In this document: positions 7,075 to 16,165 of the stretch, in pieces
Layout: the number at the start of each line of letters is the position of its first letter
Numbering within the stretch: position 1 is the stretch's first letter
Origin: Mucilaginibacter robiniae
GTDB lineage: Bacteria; Bacteroidota; Bacteroidia; Sphingobacteriales; Sphingobacteriaceae
DNA: 64,000 bases
Assembly (NCBI RefSeq): GCF_012849215.1
Contig: NZ_CP051682.1
Span: 2,480,001 to 2,544,000 of the forward strand
Direction of reading: 5' to 3'
The notes under the pieces: model-generated
What the model was told of the DNA's origin: nothing
Database searches by the model: none
What the model saw: the letters and a program-made list of their open reading frames with translations, nothing else
Program-made: the position numbers and the translations under genes

Positions 7075-9645
7075 TTATCTGATACCGTTGGTGCCGGCTC
7101 CTCTGCCACCTGTAGTGGTACTAGGGCCGTTATTGTTGCTGTTTTGATTTCCACTGGCTTGGCCTTCATCCGGAACATCTTGGTCTTGCTGCTGGTCACG
7201 GTTACCTTTACGTTTGTTAGCCTGGGTTGAAGCGCCAAAGCGGTATGATAGAGAAAACATGACCATACGAGTAGCCCAGCGGCGTGATGAGTTTTGCTCG
7301 TAGTAAGGCAATACGCCGTCATTACTCAGCACGTACGACTTAAATTTACGGGTATTGAAAATATCGCGCGAGTTAAGGCTAAAGCTTAGTGTTTTAGTCA
7401 CATCATACCTAATTGCCCCATCTAGTCCGTATAAAGCTTTCATGTAGCCTTGTGCCATAACCTGATGGCCTTGGTAATCGGCTCGTAACTGCACGCCCAG
7501 TTTGCTGGTTACTTTATAATTACCGGTAATGTTGCCATTAAATGAAAAACCTGATGTGGTAGCCACGTGTAAAGCCGTATCGCCTTGAATATGGCGATAG
7601 TAAACGTTTAAGTTACCGGTTAGGTCAAACTTATTAGAAGGCGATACTTTGGCAATTAACTCGTAGCCGGCGTTAGATGCGCTTTTCAGGTTTTCAAACC
7701 GGGTTAAGGTAATAGTACCCGTGCTGTTTTCTAAGCCGCGTACCTGCTGAATATTGTCGTTAGTTAAGCGGTAGTATAGTGAAGAAGTTAACGTAAGCGC
7801 TTTATAGTAATTGATGTAGCTTAATTCAAAAGAGTGCGTGTCTTCTGGCTTTAAGTTCGGATTACCCTGCTGATAGTTCTGGCGGTCGCTTCGATCCAAG
7901 AAAGGTGAAATCTGACGATCGCGCGGGCGGCTTACCCTGCGGCTATAGCTAAGTTGCAAGGTTTGGCTTTCTGATAGTTTATCGGTTAAGAATACGCTTG
8001 GATATACCCTGAAGTAATCTTGCTTAAATACCTGAGCTTGCCCAACTGAAGTTGTAGTGGTTCTAATTCGTGCATCTTCCAAACGTAAACCAGCTTGTAT
8101 GCCGAAGTTGCCCAGTTGCTGCTGGTAGTTGCCATATACAGCATGTACCTGTTCGTTGTAAACAAAATCATTGCTCAAGGTATCGGAAGGTACATAGGCA
8201 CCTAAAATGTTGTTCAGCGTATCAACCAGATAGTTATTACTGTTTTTATTAAAGGTGCTACGGTAACCCAGTTCCAGGTGGTTATTATTGCTTAAAGGCA
8301 AGGTATAATCAGCCTGTAAGTTTAAGTTGTGCTGCTTGCCAAGAGTATTATTCAACTGCCCGGCATTGTAAAAAGAGGTGGTTGGCACAAAGTACTGGTA
8401 ATCGGTATTTAGGTTATCCGTATTATGGTTGTTACTGGTTGAGTAGCCAATGTTGGCAGTTAACTGCTCCTGAGGTTTTTTAAATTTCTTATCTAAATCT
8501 AAGTTAAAATCTAGGTTGTGGCCAGGGCCTTTGCTATAGTTATTACGGGTGAAATTTTGGTTAGGGCTGCCATTTTCGTTACGTACCTCAGTATAACCGG
8601 TTTGGTAACGCTGAATATTCCGGATATTTACGTTGTTGGTAAAGCTCAACGTGGTCTTCTGATCCAGGTTCACATCAATACCACTGCGTATGTTGTGCGA
8701 GTTGAAGGTGAACTTTTGATCGGCTACCTGATCCTGAAATAATTTACTGCCATCTAGTAAATAGTTGGTGGTATTGGTAGTGCCATTGCCAATACGATCG
8801 CCATGACGGTAGCTATAATTACTATAAACGTTAATAGCTTTGTTCTGGTAAGCCAGGTTTGCAGAACCGGTACGGGTATTACGGTTACCCACACCTGCAT
8901 TTACCGAACCATTAAAGCCCAACTGTGCATTCTTTTTTAATACGATGTTGATAATACCCGATTGGCCTTCCGCATCATACTTGGCTGATGGATTGGTAAT
9001 TACTTCAATGTTCTCGATAGAACTGGCCGGGATAGATTGCAGTACATCGCTCAAGTTAGCGCCGGTTAAGGCCGATGGCTTACCATTAATCAGAATGCGT
9101 ACATTGCTGGAACCACGTAGGGCAACGTTACCATCTACATCCACCTGTACTGATGGTACATTGGCCAGCAAATCGGTAGCTGTACCGCCTTGACTTACCA
9201 GGCTTTGTTCAACATTAAATACTTTTTTATCAGCGGTGATGCGCATTTGGCTGCGTTGGCCGGTTACCACCACTTCTTTCAACGCACTTTTAGCCTCCCG
9301 CATCCTGATGCTGCCTAGCTGTACTGACGGGTGAGAACCATTAATAGTGATGCTATCTTTAGTGTAAGTAAGATAGCTTACAAAGCTAATGCGTAACAGG
9401 TATAAACCATTTTTAATACCGGTAAGCTTAAAGTTGCCGTCCAAATCGGTTTGCATACTTTTTACCGGGGTATTATCTGCTTTGTTAAACAAACCCACGG
9501 TGGCGAAATCCAACGCTTTGTTGGTAGTTGCATCAATCAACTTGCCCGAAACGGTACCGCCCGATGCTGTAGTTTGTGCATTTACCTTAACGGCAAACAG
9601 TAATAGTAGTACAAGAGCTATACGCTTTAGCAAAGAAAAATTCAT
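7075..9645 (-). CDS. TonB-dependent outer-membrane receptor (OMP_b-brl type)
   Basis: This 856-residue outer-membrane protein has a signal peptide (1-23, ending VNAQ) and a carboxypeptidase-regulatory-like beta-sandwich at about 30-115. A plug domain with RIRMREAK and NVPSVQVDVDGNVALRGSSN-type motifs follows, then a large beta-barrel. These proteins import or bind unknown ligands using TonB energy. The tail after the last barrel strand (about 812-856) is unusual: low-complexity, rich in Q, N, G and D, with no aromatic terminal residue, as seen in several members of this family. The gene stands alone with its own terminator, with no SusD partner, so it is not a typical Sus-type polysaccharide importer. 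The ligand is unknown. Confidence 0.85.
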   Translation of the reverse strand: MNFSLLKRIALVLLLLFAVKVNAQTTASGGTVSGKLIDATTNKALDFATVGLFNKADNTPVKSMQTDLDGNFKLTGIKNGLYLLRISFVSYLTYTKDSITINGSHPSVQLGSIRMREAKSALKEVVVTGQRSQMRITADKKVFNVEQSLVSQGGTATDLLANVPSVQVDVDGNVALRGSSNVRILINGKPSALTGANLSDVLQSIPASSIENIEVITNPSAKYDAEGQSGIINIVLKKNAQLGFNGSVNAGVGNRNTRTGSANLAYQNKAINVYSNYSYRHGDRIGNGTTNTTNYLLDGSKLFQDQVADQKFTFNSHNIRSGIDVNLDQKTTLSFTNNVNIRNIQRYQTGYTEVRNENGSPNQNFTRNNYSKGPGHNLDFNLDLDKKFKKPQEQLTANIGYSTSNNHNTDNLNTDYQYFVPTTSFYNAGQLNNTLGKQHNLNLQADYTLPLSNNNHLELGYRSTFNKNSNNYLVDTLNNILGAYVPSDTLSNDFVYNEQVHAVYGNYQQQLGNFGIQAGLRLEDARIRTTTTSVGQAQVFKQDYFRVYPSVFLTDKLSESQTLQLSYSRRVSRPRDRQISPFLDRSDRQNYQQGNPNLKPEDTHSFELSYINYYKALTLTSSLYYRLTNDNIQQVRGLENSTGTITLTRFENLKSASNAGYELIAKVSPSNKFDLTGNLNVYYRHIQGDTALHVATTSGFSFNGNITGNYKVTSKLGVQLRADYQGHQVMAQGYMKALYGLDGAIRYDVTKTLSFSLNSRDIFNTRKFKSYVLSNDGVLPYYEQNSSRRWATRMVMFSLSYRFGASTQANKRKGNRDQQQDQDVPDEGQASGNQNSNNNGPSTTTGGRGAGTNGIR

Positions 9646-9776
9646 CCTGCAAAAGTCACACTTTTACCGTTGTCGGGCTATGAAGCCGTGTAACTTTTAT
9701 ACTGATGAATGTATTCAGGAAAGTAAATTTTTTATTACCTAAGTATTATTAGGTGAAGCTCGTAATTATCAAAGTG

Positions 9777-10262
9777 TTAAGCTTTTTTAATAGTAGCTAT
9801 CAGTTCATCTACTTTGGGCGCTTTTTCAAAGGCTTTTACCAGCTTGCCTTTGCTATTATACACGGCAATGTAGGGCGTGGTTTTAACCTGAAAGTAGCGT
9901 TGTACCTGGTAGGTATAGCCCTCGGTACCAACGGTTACATTCGGGTATCTTGATAAGCCAAAATCACGATAAAAGCCTTTGATCATGTTGTAGGGCGTAA
10001 AAGTAATCATGACGATTTGTGCTTTTTCCAGCTCTTTCATTTTAGGCTGCATTTCGTACATCATGCGCTGGCAATGGCTGCAATCCGGCGAAAAGTAAAT
10101 TATTACAACCGGCATGTTCTTTTTCAGGTTGGCCTGAGTTACATATACGCTATCATTAGTTAAAATATGATAAGCTGGTATTTTTTGAATATTAGGTGGG
10201 TTTTGCGCACGGCTGCATCCGGCAGTAATAACCAGGGATAATATGAATAGTAGTTTTTTCAT
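9777..10262 (-). CDS. TlpA/thioredoxin-like periplasmic lipoprotein
   Basis: The 161-residue protein has a lipoprotein signal (MKKLLFILSLVITAGC, lipid-attached Cys16) and a thioredoxin fold with the redox motif CSHC in FSPDCSHCQRMMYEMQ. It also has a cis-Pro region near VKTTPYIAVY. It probably acts as a membrane-anchored thiol-disulfide oxidoreductase or redoxin facing the periplasm. It is shorter than full TlpA proteins, which often carry an extra N-terminal domain. It starts 8 bp after the stop of the Gfo/Idh/MocA gene, so the two are co-transcribed, though no functional link is evident. Confidence 0.82.
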   Translation of the reverse strand: MKKLLFILSLVITAGCSRAQNPPNIQKIPAYHILTNDSVYVTQANLKKNMPVVIIYFSPDCSHCQRMMYEMQPKMKELEKAQIVMITFTPYNMIKGFYRDFGLSRYPNVTVGTEGYTYQVQRYFQVKTTPYIAVYNSKGKLVKAFEKAPKVDELIATIKKA

Positions 10263-10270
10263 TTTCTTTA

Positions 10271-11296
10271 TTAATTAGATTTAGCCTCTAGCAGTTCCAG
10301 TTGCCAGGCTATATGTTCGGCTGTTATAGGGTATAACGCACCATGTACCAATGTCTGATACACGGCTTCAAATAAATGCGTGTAGTTACCTACCATAGAT
10401 GGTATAGCTTCAATTTGTGGCTGGTTGTTAAAATCCATCGTGGTAAGCTGCCCTTCGCAATTGGCTGGTTCCTGGCCGTAACCTGCATCAGTTGGCATCA
10501 GGCCAGCATCTAACTGGGCTTCTTGCGTATCGCAACGGTTTTTAATATAGCTGCCTGCCGTACCATGCACCACAAAGGCCGGTAAAGGTTGTGCGACCAG
10601 TAAGCTGGAGGTTAAATATACCGTAAGCTGGTGCGGATAGCTAAGCTGATAACTAAAGTAATCGGGCACGACCGAATGGTCGCGGTAAATGCCAGTAATT
10701 TTATGGCTGGCTACTGGTTTGCCAAACAAGCTAATGACCTGATCGAGCAGATGCGGGCCTAAATCATATACCAAACCATTAGCTGGTGTATTAGCTGTTT
10801 CTTTGAACGCTTTCGGGCTTAATACAGGCTTGTACCGGTCATACCTAAAATGTACTTCTATCAAGTTGCCTAACCGTCCGCTCTCAATTATTTCTTTTAC
10901 CGACAGGAAATCACTGTCCCAACGGCGATTCTGGTAAATGAACACCTGACGGTCAAGCTGCTTAGCCAAATCAAACAGTTCCAGCACTTGGGCCAGGGTA
11001 GCCGTAGCAGGCTTTTCAATCAGCACGTGCTTGCCGGCTTGTAAAGCTTGTTTAGCCTGTTCATAGTGTAAAAAGCCAGGCGTGTTTACCACAACCAGTT
11101 CAATTTCCTGATCGTTCAGTAAATCTTCTACGCTGTTGTAGCTGATCATATCTGGGTATGTGCCCAATGCTTTCTTTTCATGGCGCTCTACCACTGCTTT
11201 CAACCGGAAACCCGGATGGGTATGCAAAAAAGGAGCATGGAATATACGGCCCGACATGCCATAAGCCAATAAACCGGTAACAACAGGTGCTGACAT
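10271..11296 (-). CDS. Gfo/Idh/MocA-family oxidoreductase
   Basis: This 341-residue cytoplasmic NAD(P)-dependent dehydrogenase has a Rossmann N-terminus (GLLAYGMSGRIFHAPFL, a glycine-rich loop close to the family consensus). It also has the EKP motif (VLIEKPATATLAQ) and the C-terminal beta-sheet substrate domain with DLGPHLLDQ. Members oxidise or reduce sugars, inositols and related compounds. Length is typical. The substrate cannot be predicted from the sequence. It is the first gene of a two-gene unit with the thioredoxin-like lipoprotein. Confidence 0.87.
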   Translation of the reverse strand: MSAPVVTGLLAYGMSGRIFHAPFLHTHPGFRLKAVVERHEKKALGTYPDMISYNSVEDLLNDQEIELVVVNTPGFLHYEQAKQALQAGKHVLIEKPATATLAQVLELFDLAKQLDRQVFIYQNRRWDSDFLSVKEIIESGRLGNLIEVHFRYDRYKPVLSPKAFKETANTPANGLVYDLGPHLLDQVISLFGKPVASHKITGIYRDHSVVPDYFSYQLSYPHQLTVYLTSSLLVAQPLPAFVVHGTAGSYIKNRCDTQEAQLDAGLMPTDAGYGQEPANCEGQLTTMDFNNQPQIEAIPSMVGNYTHLFEAVYQTLVHGALYPITAEHIAWQLELLEAKSN

Positions 11297-11399
11297 AATT
11301 ACAATTATAAAAAATTATTCACTCTAAATCTGAACGCGGTATCGATATTTCAAAAGCCTTGCCAGTATTAAAAGAACAAGGTTATTCTACGGCAATGCT

Positions 11400-12878
11400 T
11401 TATCTTTTTAATCGTTTCAAACCTTCTTTGGCTCGTTGTTCAATATTGTTTTCCTGCTCATGATTTTTGAAGGCAATTGCCATGTTGTAGTAGCTGATAG
11501 CCCGGCTGCTGTCTTTGCGCTGTTCATAAATATTACCAGCCTTGAGGGCTGACATAGGCGCAAAGTAATAGCTGGTATTACGCCCTGTGCTGATAGCCTG
11601 CTGGTAGTTGCTCAAAGCGTTATCATCCTGCTGCAAGGCATCGTATATGCGGCCCAGTCGATAATAATATTCAGCCCGGTCATGTACAGAAGTATAGTTG
11701 CTGGCATCTTTAGCTTTAAGTAATGCCAGTGCCTTATCGTACAATCCGCCATCAAACCAAAGCCGTGCACGAAGCAGCGAGGTATTGTACAAAGGGCCGG
11801 CAATTTCTGTCAGTGCGCGTTTATCTTTTTCGTTGTAGGTATAACCTTTGTTTTTAGCCAACTGTGCAAATGCATTGTATCGTTTCACATCGCCGCTTAA
11901 CAAGGCTTCCCAGCCCAAGTGCAGGTAGCTGTCTTTAATATAACTGACTCCTTTGTTGGTTTGCAGAAACTTATTAAAGTAATCAGTAGCTCCTTCATCC
12001 TGAATGTTCATTTTAGCTAATGCTGTTAAATAGTCCAGATATGGATAATCCTGATACTCGCTGCCTGCCGGACGTTTGGCAAAAAAGCCAATAGCCTCGG
12101 TACTGTGGCCTGTGCGTAGGGCAATGTAACCTTGTATGTAGCTTTTTAACAGGCTGCTGTTATCCATACGGCTGGTATATTGCAACATTTTGTGATAAGC
12201 TTGTGCATCATTCACCACATCAGCTTGCAGGTAGGTGGTGTAAAATACTGCTTCGTCATAATACATGGCATAGGCCGATTGCGGCAGTCGGGCGGTTACA
12301 TTTTGCAACAAGTTAATACCGCCTTCCAGGCTGCCTTTGATACCAAAAATGTTGAGTATGCTTTTTAAAGCCCCATCGGGTAAAGCGCCTAAGGCTACGC
12401 TGACTACACCCAATGGAATATCATCCGGCAAAAAGGCAGGGAACTTTTTGCTGTTATCTTGTAGTAAATGGTAAGCTTTGTTGATAGCAAAGCCTGCAGT
12501 GGTGTTATCGCCAAAACGGCTGTTCAGCAAAGCCCATTGTAGCTGTACTTCGGCCAAAGCAAAATTGTAATAGGGTGAACTCTGGTTTTCATCTTCCAGC
12601 TTATCCAGCCGGGATGATTTATTGCCTTTCAGCCGGTCATAATCGGCTTTGCTTTCGGTGCTGAGCAAGTAAAAGTAATCGTAATAATTATCCAGCAAAA
12701 TAGTAAAGCTGTTTTGTGGATGGGTAGCCTTTTCACGATCAATAAGCGCGCGGGCTGCTTTTAATTTAAAGCTCAGGATGTTTTTATAGGCTTGGGTACA
12801 GGTAGTATTCACATCAAAGCTGGCCCAGACTGGCCTGCTGATGAACAATAACGTAAAAAGTAGAAAAGATTTAAGCAT
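11400..12878 (-). CDS. TPR-containing secreted protein
   Basis: The protein has 492 residues when started at ATG 12878. That start gives a proper signal peptide (MLKSFLLFTLLFISRPVWAS). A longer frame from ATG 12917 would put the start inside the terminator of the upstream gene and is rejected. The body is alpha-helical with tetratricopeptide-like repeats, clearest at the C-terminus (ALALLKAKD..., YYRLGRIYDALQQDDNALSNY, KAGNIYEQRKDSSRAISYYN). This is a probable periplasmic or surface scaffold of unknown partners. A strong terminator sits immediately before it, so it needs its own promoter or read-through. Confidence 0.75.
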   Translation of the reverse strand: MLKSFLLFTLLFISRPVWASFDVNTTCTQAYKNILSFKLKAARALIDREKATHPQNSFTILLDNYYDYFYLLSTESKADYDRLKGNKSSRLDKLEDENQSSPYYNFALAEVQLQWALLNSRFGDNTTAGFAINKAYHLLQDNSKKFPAFLPDDIPLGVVSVALGALPDGALKSILNIFGIKGSLEGGINLLQNVTARLPQSAYAMYYDEAVFYTTYLQADVVNDAQAYHKMLQYTSRMDNSSLLKSYIQGYIALRTGHSTEAIGFFAKRPAGSEYQDYPYLDYLTALAKMNIQDEGATDYFNKFLQTNKGVSYIKDSYLHLGWEALLSGDVKRYNAFAQLAKNKGYTYNEKDKRALTEIAGPLYNTSLLRARLWFDGGLYDKALALLKAKDASNYTSVHDRAEYYYRLGRIYDALQQDDNALSNYQQAISTGRNTSYYFAPMSALKAGNIYEQRKDSSRAISYYNMAIAFKNHEQENNIEQRAKEGLKRLKR

Positions 12879-12882
12879 GTAC

Positions 12883-12909
12883 AAAAAAAGGCGCCTTATC
12901 AAGGCGCCT
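12883..12909 (-). terminator. Terminator after zinc-ribbon gene
   Basis: A 9-bp perfect GC-rich stem (12889-12897 with 12901-12909) has a 3-base loop, and a seven-base T run follows on the minus strand. It closes the operon ending at 12941 and lies just before the TPR gene. Confidence 0.88.
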
Positions 12910-12940
12910 GTTATCATTCAATTTAAATTTATAAAGCTGA

Positions 12941-13684
12941 TTATGCGTGCTCTACTTCGAGCGCCATTTGTTCATCAACCAAAATACGTCCGCAATGTTC
13001 GCAAACGATGATTTTTTTACGCTGACGGATATCAGCCTGACGCTGTGGCGGAATTTGGTTAAAGCAACCTGAACATGAATCACGTTGAATAGTAACTACA
13101 GCCAAGCCGTTTTTAGCATTATGGCGTAAGCGGGTGTAGGCAGTTAACAAACGCTCTTCAATGTTTTGCTTAGCTGTTTCAGCTTGCGTATTCAAGTCGT
13201 TTTCTTCTTTTTCAGTTTCGGCAGTAATGGTGCCTAACTCTGCTTTTTTAGCATCCAGATCGTTTTGGCGGCCTTCTAAATCGCCAGCAGCTTTGTCATA
13301 AATCTGGGTTTTAGAAGTGATTTCAAAACCATATTCTCTGATTTTTTTCTCACTTACTTGAATATCTAAACCCTGAATTTCTACTTCTTTCGAAATAGCT
13401 TCGTATTCACGGTTGTTTTTAACGTCATTCAATTGAGCTTCGTAACGTTTGATATTGGCTTGCGCTTCCTTAATCAGGTTTTTGCGGGTTACAATATCAT
13501 CTTCTAAATCGTCCAGCTCATTTTTGATTTTTTGTATACGGGTTTCCAGACCAGCTACATCATCCTCCAGGTCGGCTACTTCCATAGGCAGCTCACCTCT
13601 TATCTGGCGTATTCTGTCAATTTTGGTGTGGATATTTTGTAGCTCATATAAAGCTTTCAGCTTTTGTTCTACGGTTTGTTCCAT
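12941..13684 (-). CDS. Coiled-coil protein with C4 zinc ribbon
   Basis: This 247-residue protein starts at ATG 13684; an in-frame TTG one codon earlier is not needed. Residues 10-170 form a long coiled coil rich in E, K and D. The C-terminus is a zinc ribbon with two CxxC knuckles (CSGCFNQIPP and VCEHCGRIL). The architecture matches the zf-RING_7 family (HP0958/CT398-like), which in other bacteria binds RNA or sigma-54; the role here is unknown. The ATG overlaps the Nif3 stop as TGATG, so the two are translationally coupled, a conserved pairing in Bacteroidota as far as I recall. Confidence 0.87.
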   Translation of the reverse strand: MEQTVEQKLKALYELQNIHTKIDRIRQIRGELPMEVADLEDDVAGLETRIQKIKNELDDLEDDIVTRKNLIKEAQANIKRYEAQLNDVKNNREYEAISKEVEIQGLDIQVSEKKIREYGFEITSKTQIYDKAAGDLEGRQNDLDAKKAELGTITAETEKEENDLNTQAETAKQNIEERLLTAYTRLRHNAKNGLAVVTIQRDSCSGCFNQIPPQRQADIRQRKKIIVCEHCGRILVDEQMALEVEHA

Positions 13685-14784
13685 CAAATAAAATATTTTA
13701 TGGGGTTTGTATTAATTTCTGTTAAACGGACCGCAAAGTTACTAAATTTTTTTTGTATTATTTCATACAATAAATGCTGCGTAAATTGCTCACTTTCAAA
13801 ATGTCCGATGTCGGCAATTACTATTTTTCCTTCAGCATCAAAAAACTCGTGGTATTTGTAGTCAGCCGTTACAAAAACGTCGGCTCCGGCAGCTATAGCT
13901 TGTTTCAGTAAAAAGCCTCCCGATCCGCCGCAAACAGCTACTTTTTTTACAGGCTTGCCGGTTAGTTCAGTGTGCCTTACTACGCTGGCCTTCATACGGT
14001 CTTTCAAGTGCTGTAAAAAAGCTTTTTCATCAGCCCCTATTTCCAGTTCGCCAACCATGCCAGCGCCTACCTGCTGGTGCTGGTTGGTCAGCTGGTATAA
14101 ATCATAGGCAACTTCCTCGTAAGGATGGTTCAGGAAAAGAGCCATCAATATTTTACTTTCCAGATGGGCCGGGTAAATGGTTTCAATGCGGGTTTCAGGC
14201 TCATGATGTTGCCGGCCGCGTTCGCCCACGTAGGGGTTCGTGTTTTCTTCGCCTTTAAAAGTTCCGGTACCATCAGCATTAAAGCTGCATTCGCTATAAT
14301 TTCCAACCTGCCCGGCACCCGCTTTAAACAAAGCACTACGTACAGCTTGGGCATGGCTATGTGGCGCATAAGTAACCAGTTTTTTCAGGATGTTCTGCTT
14401 AGCTGATAAAATACGGCAGTTTTTTAAACCTAATGTTTGGCAAATGCGGGCATTTACACCATCCATCATGTTATCCAGATTGGTATGAATGGCATATAGC
14501 GCAATGTTATGCCGGATGGCTTTTTCAACCACGCGTTCTACATAAGTTTTGCCATTAAACTTTTTTAAACCTTTAAATACAATCGGGTGATGTGATATAA
14601 TCACCTGGCAGCCTGTAGCAATAGCTTCGTCCACTACAGCCTCTGTGCAATCCAGCGAAATTAAACCTTGGGTAATTTCCTGATTGCCGTTGCCTACAAT
14701 CAAACCTGAGTTATCGTAATCTTCCTGGTAAGCCAACGGTGCCAGGCTTTCCAGGTAAGCAGTGAGTTCAGCCAGTTTTATCAT
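13684..14784 (-). CDS. Nif3-like dinuclear metal-centre hexameric protein
   Basis: The protein has 366 residues. The N-terminal half has the metal-binding motif IISHHPIVFKGLKKF and HTNLDNMMDG. The C-terminal half has GSGGFLLKQAIAAGADVFVT and DIGHFESE, which supplies the remaining metal ligands. It is longer than the ~250-residue YbgI form because of a central PII/CutA-like insertion, as in many Nif3 proteins of this length. Family members are annotated as GTP cyclohydrolase I type 2 homologues, but their true activity is unclear. It sits in an operon TM2 / DUF2905 / Nif3 / zinc-ribbon. Confidence 0.9.
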   Translation of the reverse strand: MIKLAELTAYLESLAPLAYQEDYDNSGLIVGNGNQEITQGLISLDCTEAVVDEAIATGCQVIISHHPIVFKGLKKFNGKTYVERVVEKAIRHNIALYAIHTNLDNMMDGVNARICQTLGLKNCRILSAKQNILKKLVTYAPHSHAQAVRSALFKAGAGQVGNYSECSFNADGTGTFKGEENTNPYVGERGRQHHEPETRIETIYPAHLESKILMALFLNHPYEEVAYDLYQLTNQHQQVGAGMVGELEIGADEKAFLQHLKDRMKASVVRHTELTGKPVKKVAVCGGSGGFLLKQAIAAGADVFVTADYKYHEFFDAEGKIVIADIGHFESEQFTQHLLYEIIQKKFSNFAVRLTEINTNPIKYFI

Positions 14785-14797
14785 GGCGGCAAGTTAC

Positions 14798-15025
14798 TTA
14801 GCGGCTTAGCCAGTTCCAAATACGGATAATGGCAAACAGCAATATATTCAGCAAAATCAGCGTAGTAAGCGGAAAGTAAAACCGGAAATTTTCTTTCTCA
14901 ACATGAATATCGCCAGGCAAATGGCCTATCCAGTGCAGTTTATCGCCCAAAAAGTAAACGATTAAGCCTGCCAAAACAATAAGGCCTCCAATTACAATCA
15001 GCCATTTGCCCGTATCACTTGTCAT
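14798..15025 (-). CDS. DUF2905 small membrane protein
   Basis: This 75-residue protein has two predicted membrane spans (about 8-26 and 50-70). The linker carries the family-typical IGHLPGDIHVEKENFRFYFP. DUF2905 proteins are widespread and of unknown function. It is 13 bp upstream of nif3 and 4 bp after the TM2 gene, so it belongs to the same operon. Confidence 0.85.
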   Translation of the reverse strand: MTSDTGKWLIVIGGLIVLAGLIVYFLGDKLHWIGHLPGDIHVEKENFRFYFPLTTLILLNILLFAIIRIWNWLSR

Positions 15026-15029
15026 ATGG

Positions 15030-15386
15030 TTAAGGGGTCATTTTTGCAATCTGCAAACTTTCATACGCCATATCGCGGTTGTAATTGTTAGCCAAGCTTT
15101 TATGGTTGATTAAGTCGACAATAGTGCCAACTAGGCAAAAACCGCCGGTAAGTAAGTAGATTATACCCATTACAATTTGTCCCACTACAAAGCGTTGCAC
15201 ACCGGCAACAACCACAAACCCTAACAAGGTAAACAGCAAAATATCTTGCGGACTACGGCGCTTGCTACCGTAAATAGCCAGAAAGTTGCGATGCTGAGTT
15301 TCGGTTAATCCGGCAGTAGCTTGTTGCAGAAAATTAACCTCTTCGGGTGTAATGCCTGAAAATGCAGTGTAGTAATTAAAATCCAT
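15030..15386 (-). CDS. TM2-domain membrane protein
   Basis: The 118-residue protein carries a TM2 module of two membrane helices (about 50-90) with a connecting turn, including VAGVQRFVVGQIVMGIIYLL and GGFCLVGTIVDLI. The N-terminal ~45 residues are soluble (EEVNFLQQATAGLTETQ). The function of TM2 proteins in bacteria is not established. It is probably the first gene of the operon running to 12941. TACTTTTA just upstream on the minus strand resembles a -7 box. Confidence 0.82.
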   Translation of the reverse strand: MDFNYYTAFSGITPEEVNFLQQATAGLTETQHRNFLAIYGSKRRSPQDILLFTLLGFVVVAGVQRFVVGQIVMGIIYLLTGGFCLVGTIVDLINHKSLANNYNRDMAYESLQIAKMTP

Positions 15387-15450
15387 TGCTAATAAGTTTA
15401 AGCTGCTTAAAAGTAGGCATTTGTTAATTACCTCTTAAAATTAGTTAAAA

Positions 15451-15483
15451 AAATAAGCACCACTAAGTTAGTGGTGCTTATTT
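15451..15483 (-). terminator. Terminator after DUF4199 gene
   Basis: A 15-bp perfect stem (15451-15465 with 15469-15483) with a 3-base loop is flanked by A/T runs on both sides. It probably terminates the minus-strand gene at 15519. Confidence 0.88.
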
Positions 15484-15518
15484 AAAAGATATAAAGCAGC
15501 AAAAGCTGCTACAAATGG

Positions 15519-15926
15519 TTAATCTACTTTTGAACCGCGGGTCATGAGCAGCAACGATACGGCCAGGGAAGAAAGTACGCCAATTAGCAATGCGCCAAAC
15601 AGACGTCCAGAAAAATCACGTGCGTTATGTTGTACTTCTACATAGTTTGTGTAAATGATACCGCAAGCTACAGCAACAATACCAGCTATAAATAAAATTT
15701 TCAGACTTTGTACCAAAGCTTCTAAAAAGCCCATTTGACCGCCCAGCTGATGTTCACGGTAACTCCAAACACCTAAAAATAAGCCGATGATCGGAATAAG
15801 AATGGAAATGTATTCAATAGGGGCTACATTGTCGCCAAACATAGTATAGCCGGCCCAGCGCATAATAAACAGCCATAAGCCGCTCAAAATACCTATAATT
15901 AATCCGGAAGCTACTGCGTTTTTCAT
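15519..15926 (-). CDS. DUF4199 membrane protein
   Basis: This 135-residue protein has four predicted membrane helices (about 5-22, 38-56, 70-92, 105-126) and the WSYREHQLGGQMGFLEAL segment typical of DUF4199. This family is largely confined to Bacteroidota and has no known function. Monocistronic, with its own terminator. Confidence 0.82.
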   Translation of the reverse strand: MKNAVASGLIIGILSGLWLFIMRWAGYTMFGDNVAPIEYISILIPIIGLFLGVWSYREHQLGGQMGFLEALVQSLKILFIAGIVAVACGIIYTNYVEVQHNARDFSGRLFGALLIGVLSSLAVSLLLMTRGSKVD

Positions 15927-16150
15927 AGTAATATTAGTTAATGTGTTTAAGCTGATGTTTGTAATAGGTATAAAGGATTGTGAGAAATATTTGTTTGCTC
16001 CGTGTCAGATTTTGGTAGAAAACCTTGGCAGATCAGTGCCGTTAAGTGCCGGCAGGTAGGTAGATTAAAGTGTATGATTTATAAAGCTTTGCCAACCTTC
16101 TGCACTTCGTGCTCTTGACTTTTGACCGCACAAACAGGCACCTTTTTTGC

Positions 16151-16158
16151 TATCTTTG
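16151..16158 (+). promoter_or_regulatory. -7 box of mfd
   Basis: TATCTTTG is a perfect TAnnTTTG box ending 7 bases before the proposed TTG start at 16166. A TTTG at 16121-16124 is the nearest -33 candidate, but its 26-base spacing is too long. The box argues against any start upstream of it. Confidence 0.5.
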
Positions 16159-16165
16159 TACTGTT

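Noticed and set aside
11329..11397. Short plus-strand frame reading SERGIDISKALPVLKEQG
   Set aside because: It looks protein-like and could be a gene remnant, but it has no start codon, is only about 23 codons long and runs into antisense of the TPR gene.
12879..12917. Longer start of the TPR gene at ATG 12917
   Set aside because: It would place the start inside the terminator hairpin of the upstream gene and hide the signal peptide that begins at 12878.
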